Shown: positions 1 to 11,864 of the stretch, piece by piece
How positions within the stretch are numbered: position 1 is the first letter of the stretch
How the letters are laid out: every line of letters starts with the position of its first letter
Assembly (NCBI GenBank): GCA_027576995.1
Contig: JANBQC010000033.1
Coordinates: forward strand, 1-64,000
Reading direction: 5' to 3'
Length of the DNA: 64,000 bases
DNA from: Dimargaris cristalligena
Lineage: Eukaryota > Kickxellomycota > Dimargaritomycetes > Dimargaritales > Dimargaritaceae
Position numbers and translations under genes: made by a program
The notes under the pieces: model-generated
Database searches by the model: none
What the model was told of the DNA's origin: nothing
What the model saw: only the letters and a program-made list of their open reading frames with translations

Positions 1-1837
1 CCATTCCTTTAGTATTCAAACCTTTGTTTTCAGTATATTTTTGCTATTCATTTTCTGGCCAGAATTACAAACTTTATGACTACATATCTTAGGTATACAG
101 TAGTCCTTCATTAATATAACCGTATAATCGCAGTAGTAATAATCCATATATATAATGATGCTGTTCCCCACAGGGTGAACGGGGATTCCTCTCGGGACCT
201 CGATTTTTCCTATATCTTTTAAGTAATCACTATTAAGCGGTCGTACTGGAATTAACCTGTGACTATTATTATAATTATACCTATCACTATTACTTGAAAT
301 AAATCTAATTATCTCTATTACTATATTAAGCCATTAACAGCACAATATCATAATATAGTGGAACATTTGCCCACTTTATAAATAAATGATGATAGTACCT
401 GGTGTCACCACTCGCATGCTGAATCATAAGGACAGGTTATGCCCATTTATTCTTTTACACAGTTTCATTTCTTCCAGTTCTGACTGTTAAGCTACCGATT
501 TCATGGGTTACTTTGTCACCGCGTAGCTTCCCTCATTATATAAATTATTGCGTACCACATCGTTTTTCCGGTTTGGTCCTTCAACTCTGCGCCCAATTAG
601 TGTTTAGCATTTACCATCTGTGGCTTCAATTCGTGTAAAGTTTGATTTTTGTGAATCAACCACCACCTACAGAATTGCATTTTAGAGGCAGTGGTTATTC
701 AATTCATTTTTAACCCTATTCTGGTGGATTACTCCTACCGGGACCAGTCCATGTATTTACAAGTCCGTGTGGATCCTCGTCATTCAGCCCACTCTTTTCC
801 ACCGAGCTCCAGTGGAGATGAGAAGTTGAAATGCATATTGACCCCCTAATGAGGCCAAATTGGCTTCATTTACTATCGATTCACTGCGTCTTTATACCGA
901 TTGATGCCAAAGGTGACGATCGGACTTGGGCGGTGAGCGTTGATCATTATGAGTTGGCCTTGTATAAATAACATTTGAGTATGCCATGTAGTCCGGAGAG
1001 CACATGCATCTATCCAATAGACGCTTTGATATAGGTGCGAATCATCTACCCAATAGTCCGAGAATCGTCTGCCTCGATCTAGCATTTTATTTTGCCCTTA
1101 ATTCAAGTTGGCTATTTTTTTGTAGCGGTTTACAATACCTTGCCTTTCAGTCGACAGAATAGCCTAAGTCATAGTTCACTATATTTCCATTATAATAATT
1201 AGCCTTGGTTTGATCCACATCCACCCCTTTAATTCAACTGCAAATTGCCCGGTTCTTTAGTGTTCGAGTCATCATTCTCCCACTGTCCTCCTCAACTATG
1301 TGTTGTTTTTCCATCCTCCTGCCTCTACAACGTTGTTTCAATTGCACACCGCAGAGATTTACTTAGCATAATGAGCTCTCCGCTGGCCTATTATGTCCCA
1401 TGCCCTATAATTTTCTTGGGATTCTGCTATTGGTTGATATCTTAGGCTACGAGGTCTATCCGCGACCACCATTAGCAATGAGTGACCGATTTACTCGCAG
1501 ATTGATTGGCATTATGTCCAATAGTCTATTCGTCCAGCGGCCGCCTATCTTTTGCAAATGCTTCATTCGGTCGTTATGTTGTGGTTGTCGGCTTTTACGG
1601 TTCGGTAGTGGGTCATTAAGCACATATACTAATATATATAGGAAGGACTAGGCAAATATATAAGGAATCATTTTTCCATCTATTCCGTTACCTGACAGTC
1701 TTTGAGTACCTCTTACCTATTAGCATCATTCTTTCAATCAATTCATAGCGGCCACTACCCGACCGACTTCTTTTTGCAGCTTTAGAACTCCATTAACCCG
1801 TTCTAAGCCAACCATTAAAATCGCCCTATCCCTCGCC
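1..1837. other. AT-rich intergenic region, no gene recognised
   Basis: No reading frame here has a recognisable domain or a convincing start. The short frames between 1245 and 1651 look random. The last roughly 100 bases before 1838 are richer in C and are probably the promoter and leader of the next gene. Confidence 0.5.
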
Positions 1838-2413
1838 ATGAAGTTTTTGGGATTCATCGTGCTATCGGTCCTGGCCAGCGCCTCAGTCTCCAACGCGCTC
1901 GGTCTTCCGAGTGCCCAAGCCCCCGACGACTTGAAGTGCTATTTCCAGACCCCTTGTTCCGATACCTCCTCGACCACCTGCTCCAGGGATTGTCTATTGG
2001 TGACCCAAGACGCCAATGATGACTGCCGCTCGGACTGCTTTAGAACCACGGCCCAATCCGGTTCGGCGGGTTTAGGAGAAGCGTATACTTGCTTTTTCGA
2101 CTGCATCGAAAAGGCCCGCACCAATTCGCCTTCGAAGGAGTCTCCGTCCGATTGGAAAAGCTCGGCGTCCTCTACTGTCATCTCCTCGACGCAGTCCACT
2201 TCGACCTCCTCGGCTCACTCTACTTCCTCGCACGCTCTGACCACTGCCACCATGACGTCCTCCCGCGCGGTGAGCACCACCCGGCCGTCGACCAGTATGA
2301 CCACTATCACTTCCGACAGCGATACCCCGTCTTCCGGTCTACATAATACACCGACTATGTCCCTGGCCCTGCTGCTACTGGCCGCCGTCACTGTAGTTCT
2401 GTCCCTTCTTTGA
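1838..2413 (+). CDS. Secreted cysteine-rich protein with GPI-type tail
   Basis: A 191-residue protein without an intron, starting at the only ATG placed before a clear signal peptide (residues 1-20, basic then hydrophobic, ending SNA). The mature N-terminal part (about 30-92) holds eight cysteines at 34, 40, 48, 52, 63, 67, 85 and 89. Three of the four pairs are spaced C-x3-C, which suggests a small disulfide-linked helical fold. Residues 95-170 are almost entirely Ser/Thr with a few Pro, typical of an O-glycosylated stalk. The C-terminus ends in a hydrophobic run (about 174-191) as in GPI-anchor signals. Eight cysteines recall CFEM proteins, but the spacing does not match the CFEM pattern, so I do not assign that family. 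Likely a plasma-membrane or wall-bound surface protein; its binding partner is unknown. The PER1 and DPM2 genes in this window act in the GPI pathway it would need. Confidence 0.75.
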   Translation: MKFLGFIVLSVLASASVSNALGLPSAQAPDDLKCYFQTPCSDTSSTTCSRDCLLVTQDANDDCRSDCFRTTAQSGSAGLGEAYTCFFDCIEKARTNSPSKESPSDWKSSASSTVISSTQSTSTSSAHSTSSHALTTATMTSSRAVSTTRPSTSMTTITSDSDTPSSGLHNTPTMSLALLLLAAVTVVLSLL

Positions 2414-4363
2414 AATCATATTTAGCTACCACTCCTTGTAATGGTAGAATATACTTGCACCAGCCGATTGGGAAAATCCGTACTACTTTAGTTTGAGGCC
2501 AAGGCTTAGTGGACCCATGTCCACTGTTTCACCATATACTATTTCATTATATGCCGCCAATATTTTTGGCATTTATGAGTAGCACCTACGCAATATCCAC
2601 AAACGACAAACACACATATTTATATTAATAAAAATACCTAAGATATATTTCCACCACTAGGAGCATCAGAGATTAGGGTTTGGACGCCCTATGTGGTTGT
2701 TGCTATATGGTTTAGAGTTGTTTTGGAGCTAGGGTAGAATAGTGTCCAAATAATTGCCTCGATATTACCCATTTCAATTTGGAAATGGACGACTTACAGA
2801 TGAAGGTTCCAGGAGAGGGATGGATATTGTATGGCTATGCGATTGTCTCGTTAAGAACGCCTACAACCCCCCGTCGACATCCCTCGTAAATAGGAAATCC
2901 ATTAACATAGTCGAGGTGACTTGGAAGTATGCGCTCAACGAAACCTGTCAGTGTCTCCACAGTGAGTGGAGCAGCGTTACCTGGTCATCTCTAGAAGTGA
3001 GCGCGCAAATCAACAGACGGAAAGGATTAAAGAAGTGTACGTTATTTGGTTATGATATTTTACTCCTAATGTATCGGCAATGCCTCTTTGGCGATATGAT
3101 ACCACCTTTTTCAAAGGAAAAAAGAAAGATATTTTGAACCCACCAGGGCCAAAGCTGTTTTGGCCGATTAAGAGAGACCTGCGCTATTTACGTTGGGCTC
3201 TTTCGCGCCGCTTTGTAGGATAGATCGGCGTAGAATATTCCGACAATAAAGGCGAGGAAGGAAAGCCCGGCTATGAATCCATGAAGTAATAATGCTAGGG
3301 ATACAATAGACCGGTCGGGTCTGTAGCTAATCTTACGGGGCCCTTACTAAGTATGCGGGCTTTCCTATTGCCATATCTATACCAACCTTGTCATCCCAGT
3401 GTCCAAATGTCTATTCATCCACGGCCTGGGTTAGGGTATATTATTGAGCATATGGGAGAGGTTCAACCAAGCCGTATAACGAAAAATCCGCCGAATGAGG
3501 CGAATACTACTGGTTACACATGAATATCCCACCTATCTCCTCGTACACATATCATTCAAAACCCTATACAGCTTGACCGAATTTCACCTATATGGTTGGA
3601 CTGCTCCAAGTTGCAGTAGTGAATTTTTAGTCCCTTAAACTGTCCATTGGGGAAAGGCGATGGCACACTGTAGGTGGGGACTCTCGCTATCAAGACGGGA
3701 AGTGTCTATTTTTATGGGCAAGGAAATTGACGTGAGCCACTGATGCCGATTACTGAAATTTCTAGCTACCACAATACAAATAGTAAAGGCAAAAATCCCG
3801 ATGCACCGATAAGCCTTCCGTCTTGTACTGAGTCGATTTATCCGACAATGATAATTGTGAACTGCCGAGTATCCTTAGAATTATAGCTTACCATTATTAA
3901 TTTTACTCGGCATACGGAGAAAAGCCCGATAGTAAGGACTGTTCGGAAATTATGTCAAATTACTACCACTTTGTAATATTGGTCTCATGCTCAGATGAGA
4001 AGTCGCCGGATTAAAGACTCGCGAACCTCGACGTTATACAAACAACCGAAATCGGACCGGCTTGGTCTAACTTAACATTATAATCAGACGAGTCTTCAAT
4101 ATTTTTTTAGCCCTACGGATATATATGTTATATGGTTCCCTAGAATTGCCTGGCCACCCTCTATCAGCCAAACTCGATGCTTCGCGCAGCCCCATTAGAT
4201 AACAAATTTTCTTTAGTAAACTATAAGCCCATCCATCAATTATGTTTTACTGAAGTACGATGTATACACTGAAACTATCTATTTATTTTCCTCGGCATTA
4301 TAAAGCCAATAGGATACTGATATACGCCCATAAACCTCAAACTGAGAGATAGGAATGATGTCT
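2414..4363. other. Intergenic region with one repeat copy
   Basis: AT-rich sequence between the 3' end of the surface-protein gene and the convergent ATP synthase e gene. It holds copy 1 of the dispersed inverted-repeat element (about 3449-3595). A 127-residue open frame at 2754-3137 (+) begins at TTG and has no recognisable domain, so I do not call it a gene. Confidence 0.5.
3449..3595 (+). repeat. Dispersed inverted-repeat element, copy 1
   Basis: The core spans 3461-3588 (128 bp). It shares blocks with two other copies (18272-18400 +, 25220-25348 -): GTATAACGAAAAATCC, GATGAG-like, AATACTACTG, CATATC and a TTCACC end. Its ends are imperfect inverted repeats: the left arm around CAAGCCGTATA pairs with the right arm around TATACAGCTTG. 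Pairing extends outward to CATATGGG on the left and CCTATATGG on the right. Inside, CGCC and GGCG flank GAATGA as a small second hairpin. No coding frame is present. It could be a MITE-like element or a structured RNA. Confidence 0.75.
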
Positions 4364-4929
4364 TCAAACATTTTTAGGCTGGACCTTCTCGGGGATCAGC
4401 GTCGTGTCACGATTTTGAGTTTCTTTACGCTGCTCAATCATTTTCTTTTCGAATCAAAGGGTACACAATATGCAAATTAAAAGCAACGGTCAGCATGATA
4501 TTTCGAAGATAATAGTCATAAAAATAGAATCATGGTCCAAGATATGTCTGGTATTACTACTAACCACTTACCCGTTCGTGCTCCTTGGCCTCGTTGACGA
4601 TACGCCGGAAGTTGGTCACGCCAAAATAGGTGCCCCAAACTAGTCTCAGTGAATAATACAAAGTGGAATGGGGCCAATATGATTAAACAAAAGTTCCCAG
4701 GGTACGTCAAAGTGTAGAGCCATTTGGTACCTTAACCAATGTGGCTGCGATGGAATAAAAAGGGCCAGCTTGGTCTATATATATGCTATAGTGTATTTTA
4801 AACCGTGTTCATCGTCGCATATACCCAACTGCTTAAGAGCAATTGGGCCTACTTACTCGATAAGCCGACGAGGCCAGTGACAATTGAGTAGTGAACGCCG
4901 TTAAGAATTTTGGTTGAAAGAGGAGTCAT
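4364..4929 (-). CDS. ATP synthase subunit e, three exons
   Basis: Mitochondrial F1Fo-ATP synthase membrane subunit e (Tim11/Atp21 in yeast), which helps dimerise the complex and shape cristae. I assemble 73 residues from exons 4857-4929, 4572-4639 and 4364-4444. Donors are GTAAGT, acceptors TAG and AAG, and phases agree (1 then 0). The protein starts MTPLSTKILNG, has one hydrophobic segment (about residues 14-32) containing the GxxxG motif GTYFG used for dimerisation, then a charged helix (NEAKEHER, KMIEQRKE) typical of the family. Its length matches the usual 70-90 residues. No single frame of the gene is long, so it is easily missed. The first two exons are solid. The acceptor of exon 3 (AAAAG) is the weakest joint, though the residues it yields fit the family. 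Identification rests on pattern and size, not on high identity. Confidence 0.65.
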
Positions 4930-5855
4930 GGTTGGAACAGATGCAAACGACTTGAAATAAAGAAGAATCTGGCTGGAGGGAAAACGGATAGAACGCTGCT
5001 ATGGGACTCGAAGGCTATAGCGCCGAAGATTGGGATTGAATGAGGACGGTGCAGTTGAAAAGTGAGAACGAAAGAATGAGGAATCGAACTGTATGGATCC
5101 AGTAGTCAAAAGTACCTTGCTAATGCCAAAGCGTCCCATTGGGAATGAGCAACCAATTATTCAAACAGACGTGGGCGTAGTGGGACTTTTTAGTTGAGTA
5201 GGGAGGGTATATTTAGGGCAATTTGACACTGGCCGTTGAAAGCGGCCTGGTTGTATTTTTGGCCCTTCAAAGAACAACCCAACCCTTTCTATCGGAATAC
5301 CCCAATGGTAAGTAATCCAGCCTCACTAAAAAATATCGTTTTATTAGCCGGTAGTGTATTGGCACAATTGCCAATCGATTAAGAAAGGACAGCAGTGTTA
5401 ATGACTAGTAATTTTGAAGGGAATTCGGCAGTTGAAAATGGTCAAAACACCAGGTTTAATAATCGCAAAACGTCGTGGGTGTGGAAGGACTGTTATAAGA
5501 AACCACCCATAAACTATGTTCGACCTGCGGCTGGTCTGTATTAAATCACGCAGCCACCCGGCCCCTAAATAGGCGAAATCAGTTGTCTTCTGAATCCAAC
5601 CACACGATATCCACCTGCTGAAGCGGTTCTGATGATGGAGGACCCACACCATCCAGGTCAGCTAATTGTTCAGGGTTTGTCTAAACCCGAGTTGAGCAGT
5701 TACCAACAATGAAATGGCCAAAAAGATACGAAGCGGGATGATGTTAACACGTATACTACAGTCTTCCATAGTCGTTACCAAATGTAAGAAATTAACTATG
5801 CACACCCTTTACTGAAAAACCCGCAGCCATCGTAATATCGGACTTTGTAAAGGCA
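4930..5855. other. Intergenic region upstream of ATP synthase e
   Basis: Between the promoter side of the ATP synthase e gene and the 3' end of CSN3. A donor-like ATG|GTAAGT lies at about 5304-5311 on the plus strand, but no matching downstream exon could be found. The 84-residue frame at 5398-5652 (-) has no recognisable feature. Confidence 0.4.
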
Positions 5856-8176
5856 TTATAAGCCCCAACTAAGTCCAACGAACTGAGGATTATCAGGCCA
5901 TACAAATAGACCAGAGAAATGAAAATACCAAAAAAAATATCCTTAAACTTACTTGGTGTGTACTGGCGTTGTTGGGGGGTTGGGTTGGTGTCTGGGACGC
6001 CGACGGTTGGCGAAGCTGACTAGCAATCTGTTTAACTTCCGCCAGCAAACGAGTGGCCCTTTGGATCTCATGTCCAAGAACCGCCTGCTGGTTCATGGCA
6101 TTAATATTGGAGGGGAGGAAGTGGACTACTGGACACTGCTGTGGGCGATTTTCGATCCGAATAGCCGCACTGCCCTCGCACTGCAGACTCTCTAGGATAT
6201 GGGCGATGGTCGCGTAGGAAACTTCAGTCTGTGGTTTAGCCAAGGCGGTGGCTAGCGTGGACATGGGTACACAGGTGTAGATTCGGGCCATTTTCTTCAG
6301 AAGATGACGTTCAACCGAACCTACCGCTATCTGGGCCAGCTCCAAATCTCCGCTCTAGAATCGCGAAACAATATATATTATATATCAACGGTATGGTAGT
6401 TAACACGCAGCTGCATATAAATGAAACAGTGGTTTGAATTTCTCATTATCACCCGGATAGTCGAAACGAGAGCTTATCAGTGACCAACGGAATCTACAAT
6501 GCAAATTACCGCTTTGTGTTCGGGCGCGCCCAGCGCCAGGTATCAAACCCATGTATAGTCAAACAGGGCCTTAGGAAATCAGATCGTCGTATGGTCCACT
6601 ATAATTAAATACCTACATGGATAAACGAGGCTCGGTGAGTGGCTAATATAGTGCGAAGTTGCTGAGAATCCAGGTCAGGATATTTTCGACAAAACAGGGA
6701 ATGGCATGCACTTTGCGGGCCAACTATAAGGAGCTCAGACGAACATAGCTTGGGGATACAAAATGCCTGGCCCTCAAGGATTAGGTTGACCAGCGACACT
6801 TTGTTGTAGGCAATCCACTGTAATGGGTGGATCTCTATGGTGGGCACCACCAGGCACTGAGTTGTGGACGACAATAGTGTACCCCAAGTGGGCCATCAAA
6901 TAGCTGGTTAACAGATGACGCTGTTGTGAGTAATTTGGAACCAGAATTCTGGAGCATGAACAGCGGGGGCCGGGAAATCTCTAAACTTCAATCTTCCTTA
7001 TGAGTTAAACTGTATTCTGTGAGATTGAAACCACGTTATATAAGGGGTTCTGCGATTAAAATGACTTACCAGAGTCAGATACTCTTTAGCCCGGCAGTAG
7101 TTGACTTGGGCAATGTATGCTAGACCAGCAAAATAGTAATATTTGATGATGTCTTCAACTGTGATGTCCGATTTCTAATTACAGTAGTGTCATAGAGTAT
7201 ATACGTAATCAGGCGGAGAATCCCAATTGATAATATTAGGTAGTGTGTGGTATATTTAAAACACTCTGAAAATAGTGTACTCTTTGAACAGTAGCAGGTA
7301 AAAGAGGGGTATGGGACTTGCCTTGGGATTTATCGCCGTAGTCTCAAGGTCCAAAATAGGGACGAGGGTTGAGTAGTTCTGAGATACGTAGCCAGACTAT
7401 AAAACACCCCCCAGAGGCGTGGTTGGATGAGAGGGTCGAGAAATCCGAAGAGAAAACTAAAGTGGGTTAGTCCTTGGCTAATTCGACCAGTTTAGAGAAT
7501 CCTTGGATTTAAGGGTGCTACATCACATTCAAAGCGACAAGGCTTACTTGGGCAGCGATGGAGTGTAGGGGGGTTAGTTGATCGAGGCCCACTCGAGAGA
7601 GAAAACTGCAGCTTATCATGGCAATGGCTAAACACTGGGATCGAGGAAAATAGTTAAAAGGACAGTTACAGATGGCGTGCCTCCAGAAAGGCGGCGGCGA
7701 GTGATAAAGGATTGTGTTAGGCAAAGAATGAGATCATTGGAGTTCGCATGAATTAAGTATAGTGTATTAAATCGGCCCATGGGCCCCGGAGAACTTAGAA
7801 ACTGGGCCAGTCTGGGTCCGGGCTGTTCGATTTACTTACGCTAGATGGGTCCGCCAATCCAGGAGACAAAAACTGGGTCAAAGTTCGGGCTAGGGACGAT
7901 GGTATCCATAGTAAAAATGCGCAATTACCAAATATAGGAAGATTAGTTAAACCCTTCTGCTTCTTCTATTACCGTAGATACACCGGAAAGATTGAATCGA
8001 GGTGACCAACATGAAATGGCAATAGATAGGGTGACAATAGGCATTGCATCAGTATCCGTACCTGCTTCAATATTAACGTCGGGCGTTGTCTGATCCAGCT
8101 GCTCGATGGCTGGAATTAGAACAGTGGCGCAGTGGCCATAACTGGCGGCCGACGGCTGATCCCCTATATAGACCAT
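5856..8176 (-). CDS. COP9 signalosome subunit 3, multi-exon
   Basis: CSN3 is a PCI-domain subunit of the COP9 signalosome, which removes NEDD8 from cullins and so controls SCF-type ubiquitin ligases. Exons that align with the family without gaps and keep phase: about 7548 upstream (ends LHSIAAQ), 7322-7396, 7070-7174 (IKYYYFAGLAY), 6617-6856 (YNKVSLVNLILEG) and 5953-6354 (the PCI winged helix, ERHLLKKMARIY, then a C-terminal helix). The last exon is probably 5882-5856, adding nine residues. The 5' part is less certain. Coding patches lie at 7840 and upward (LTQFL), about 7676-7800 (CLTQSFITRRR) and 8062-8176 from the ATG at 8176, but their exact joins are unproven. One intron begins with GC rather than GT (7321). 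A purine-rich tract on the plus strand (8690-8770), so pyrimidine-rich on the coding strand, lies upstream. Confidence 0.8.
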
Positions 8177-9239
8177 CCTAAATGTATGGGGCCACCATCG
8201 CCGATTTCAGTAGGGGTTATAAGCATTAACGAAAGGGGCAAGCTTTGGTTTTAATGGAAAATAGGGGAAGGGGAAGGGGTCGGGGTCGGGCGGACAAGCG
8301 TCATGACGCATATATATATATATATATATTATCTGGCTAAACCTGGAGTGAAAGTCGACAAGGCTCCCTTCACGTTCGAGCAAAAGAGAAAAGTGCGGGT
8401 CTCTTGACGAGATTCTCCAGTCCCTTTTCTGACAGTGTATTGTCAAACTACCGGGTCAATTGAGATGGGTTCTATTCACTAACACAAATGAGAAGAGCTC
8501 ATCACACCTACATGTCGAGCAATAGGTCGGTAAACCCCAGGTCCTGGCGTGGTGGTGGTGACCCGGTTGAGGGTGGCGGGCCGCTGGGAGGGGTGGCTTC
8601 CATGTCGGAGTTTAAGTCGGGACACGGGCGGACTGTTTGGCGAATTAAAGGAAATACACGGCGAAAAATGAGCGGGAACGTCACCAATGGTCAAAACAAA
8701 GAGAAGGGGAAACTAAGGAAAGGGGAAATGCAAGGAAACGAGAGCAGGGAAGGGAAGGGAATGGCAGGATGGCCGGATGAGTGATTTCCCATAGGACTAA
8801 ACTAGGGTGCATAAACTCCCCCTCCCCACTTTCCCCCACAACGAAATCATCAATGAACATGGAAGCTAGTGTGGGGAAACGAACTACAAGTCAATTACTC
8901 GGGTTTAGATTATTAGCATGGTTCTTTCAATGATTATTCACAGGACGTGTCGCTAAAGAAACCTGCCGAATATTAAGCGGAAAACTAAGTACTGGTAACA
9001 TTCCGGCTGTGGATCAAAATCTAACCAGCCTGACAATATTAAAAAAATTAACCAACTAAGCGGAATATAATGCCTGTTTGAAAGGATTCTACTGTATTAT
9101 TCGGACGATACACCCGTGGAATTTCACAGTGTCATTTATTAGAAATATTTATATATAAAGAGTTGGACGGTTTAAAATGAAGCTGGAGAAAGAAGGAGCG
9201 GGTGGTTCGGTACCACGATTAGCTTCGATGGCGTCACAT
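8177..9239. other. Intergenic region, promoter side of CSN3
   Basis: Holds a (TA)n tract at 8311-8329 and a long purine-rich run near 8560-8770 on the plus strand. That run is pyrimidine-rich on the CSN3 coding strand and fits a promoter or leader. The 98-residue frame at 8488-8784 is a product of this purine bias. No gene is seen. Confidence 0.45.
8311..8329. repeat. (TA)n microsatellite
   Basis: About 9.5 uninterrupted TA units between the CSN3 first exon and its purine-rich upstream tract. Confidence 0.95.
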
Positions 9240-10211
9240 CTAGGCTTTGATCCGCATGTACTTGTAGTCCCACTGGGTGTCGCGGATAATAAAGTCGTAG
9301 AACATGTAGGTGATGGGTATAGTGGCGGCATGCCACAGCGAATGAGCATCAAAAATCCCCCACAGGGGCGGAAAATCGAACAGTTCGAGGGACGTGGCCG
9401 CGGAAATCAGGAGCACGCAGATGGTGGGTCGCCAAGCCAAGGGATGGATGAGGCGGTTGCTGAAGGACCACGAAATCCAGACCGAATTACTAATGAGGCC
9501 CACAATGATATTGGCGGTCATGTTATAGCTGTAGTCGAATTTCCAGAGGGATAAATAGGCGACATGGGCAACAAAAGCGGCCAGGTGCATCATCACCAGC
9601 GGCTTTAGAGCGGACGAACGACCGGGCCGCAGATGAAAGGCGCGGATCAGGGCCACAAGAAGCATAAATAATACCGAGAAGCCGGCGGAGAAGTAGTCCA
9701 TTTTCTCGGTCCAGCCGAAGTCGCGGGTATGGAATACGGTCGACCACACCCAGGTGTTGACGTTTACGGCAATGTAGGCCAGGTACCAGGGCTTCATAAA
9801 GTAGTCCGATTTCACTTCGGAGCGCACGCGATCCCAGTGGCGGTAATGGGCGTAACCATTGAGGATACTGAACAGAACACTGGCGGGTTCCTGAATGCCG
9901 GCGAGGCGGTAGAAGGGCCACTTGCCGTAGTACTGGTGAATGGGCAGGTGGTTCTCCCGGGCGGCCTCGGTGATGGTTTGCATGCACTCATAACAACAGT
10001 TCTGGGGGCAGGTCCAGAAGAACAGGCGGAGGGACAGCGGCAGTTGACTCTGTTCGGGGTCCTGGCAGACCAGGTTCTCGCAGGTAGTTACACACACTCG
10101 GAATTGCGGGGAGCGGTCACCGCTGGACCCCCCGACAAGGGGGGCTACGATCATGAGAGCACCCAGAGTCAACAGGGCGGACCGATAGGAGGGCAGAGTC
10201 GGTAGGCGCAT
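9240..10211 (-). CDS. PER1: PER1/PGAP3-type GPI-remodelling membrane protein
   Basis: A 323-residue, intronless ER or Golgi membrane protein. In yeast and animals the family removes the sn-2 acyl chain of the GPI lipid so that GPI proteins receive a saturated chain. Start is the ATG at 10211, giving a signal peptide (about 1-28). A lumenal Cys-rich part follows (CVTTCENLVC, WTCPQNCCYECM), then about seven membrane segments. Family motifs are intact: NTWVWSTVFHTRD in the first third of the membrane domain, DYFSAG, and ELFDFPP followed by DAHSLWHAATIP near the end. The His and Asp residues of these motifs place it in the CREST hydrolase superfamily. Length matches the usual 320-360. The coding strand just upstream (10212-10260) is strongly pyrimidine-rich. 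The surface protein at 1838-2413 would be a client type. Confidence 0.95.
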   Translation of the reverse strand: MRLPTLPSYRSALLTLGALMIVAPLVGGSSGDRSPQFRVCVTTCENLVCQDPEQSQLPLSLRLFFWTCPQNCCYECMQTITEAARENHLPIHQYYGKWPFYRLAGIQEPASVLFSILNGYAHYRHWDRVRSEVKSDYFMKPWYLAYIAVNVNTWVWSTVFHTRDFGWTEKMDYFSAGFSVLFMLLVALIRAFHLRPGRSSALKPLVMMHLAAFVAHVAYLSLWKFDYSYNMTANIIVGLISNSVWISWSFSNRLIHPLAWRPTICVLLISAATSLELFDFPPLWGIFDAHSLWHAATIPITYMFYDFIIRDTQWDYKYMRIKA

Positions 10212-11414
10212 GGTGGGCTGGAGTTGCAGATATAAGGGGGGGAGAGGGAGGGGGGAAGGCCGCGACGGCGGATTTTGAACACAGACGTCTGACGGGTGTT
10301 ACAGGCGTTCAGCCAGCCGCTTTTGGAGTATTAGACTGGACCGAACCGGCGTTTGGCGGACTGTCAAGGCAAAGCGGAAGCTGGGGTAGGAGGCACAAGT
10401 CGGGGTCGGGGGTTCCTGCCCTTAGCAAAGAAAGGGAATGGAGGAAGAACGAGAAAATACAAAAGGTAAATAGAAACCCCTTCAGGTGAAATCCGCCGAT
10501 TCACTTCAGTAAGCAAGTCTCCTGAAAAGCTGACGGAACAACGGGGTACACGCAATACCCAATATCCAATACGCAAAATGCAAAACCCGGATAACTGGGA
10601 ATCTCCCCATTCGATAATAAACTCTGGTCAGTTTTATTCCCAACGGCCTATATCCCAAGTCTCGTTCGCATGACGTAAACCCCACCGCTCTTAACTCCGA
10701 TGACCAGGGGAAAATGGAGATGGGCGGGTTAATTCATTAGGCAGCAGTGATTTATCAAAGGGGGAAAGTATATATACAAGCCGGCCTGGGGATATTTTAA
10801 TTCGCCAAGTAACCCCCATACAAAGAACCCACCACCCCATCCGGACCACGAGCCAGGCAAGGTAATAGTACCTCGGAACGGCTCAATGAAGTTGAAGAGC
10901 GATTCTGGAAAACTCCAGGGACCAAGGGGCGGGGATCGGCGCATAGATAAATGGCTGGGATATAAGAGGGTAAGGTAATATATAATGTAAGTGGGTTATT
11001 AACAACCCCTTCCCATGTAATCCATGGTTTCAGAAAGGAAATGGTCAGAATGAGCCAGTTTCGCCAATTCAAGGGTCAGGGTTAATGGTGTAGGTTTTAT
11101 TGCCTCCGGATTACAAAAATGAAACGCTGTTGGGATCCTTGTTGACACAGGGATGGTCTATTAATATCATACAGCGTTGGTAAGGTTCGTTCTCTGGATA
11201 CGACTGTACTTGACCGTAGCAGTCGGAGGGGTGTCTCGCCAGTGTTTTGCCGCCACGTCTTTAAATTTTTGGGAAAATCGATTGTTCAAAATGGGTGGTC
11301 CCACTGGCCCGATTTGGACGATACAGTTGGGTGGGTCTAAAAAAAGATTGGCGGTAGATAGAGTCCAACAGTGCAGATGCCGGGCCATGCTTCATTTACT
11401 ATTTTAAATCGGTT

Positions 11415-11444
11415 TATATATATATATATGTGTGTGTATATATA
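11415..11444. repeat. TA/TG dinucleotide repeat
   Basis: Alternating TA units interrupted by a (TG)4 block, followed by more TA. No gene nearby. Confidence 0.9.
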
Positions 11445-11843
11445 AACGTACCATTGGGCGAGCCGCCTCTTTTTCACGTAGTACCGAAAAGGGATAAGAG
11501 CGAAGGGGGTTGGAAAAGAATTAATAGAAGAATCAGAATAACTAACCAAACAACCAATGGCATCATAACGAGGAAGATGGAAGCCTATTTACAAGGGACA
11601 CCCGATATTTTTAGACTCTAGTTTCAGTAAGAAAAGGGACAAATAATAGACATGACCATATCACTGTGGGGGGGACACGCGGTGACTACGGAAAAGGCGA
11701 CACATCCCATCCCGTGGAGATGGTTCTTTAACAGGCTATTTTCCCCACCGGGACCATTTCTACCATACATATACATACAGGAGAATCCGAGGCCCTTGGG
11801 CTGGACACGGTGCATCTACTGGCGGAATGCACTCATTTACCTA

Positions 11844-11864
11844 TTTACTTACTTACTTACTTAC
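11844..11864. repeat. (TTAC)n tetranucleotide repeat
   Basis: Five tandem TTAC or ACTT units in a gene-poor stretch. Confidence 0.9.

Noticed and set aside
1838..2413. CFEM-domain assignment for the eight-cysteine protein
   Set aside because: Cysteine spacing differs from the CFEM pattern and the diagnostic central Asp context is missing.
3481..3510. Hammerhead-ribozyme-like words (CGAAA, GATGAG) in the repeat element
   Set aside because: Order and spacing do not build the hammerhead core, and CUGAUGA is not intact in any of the three copies.
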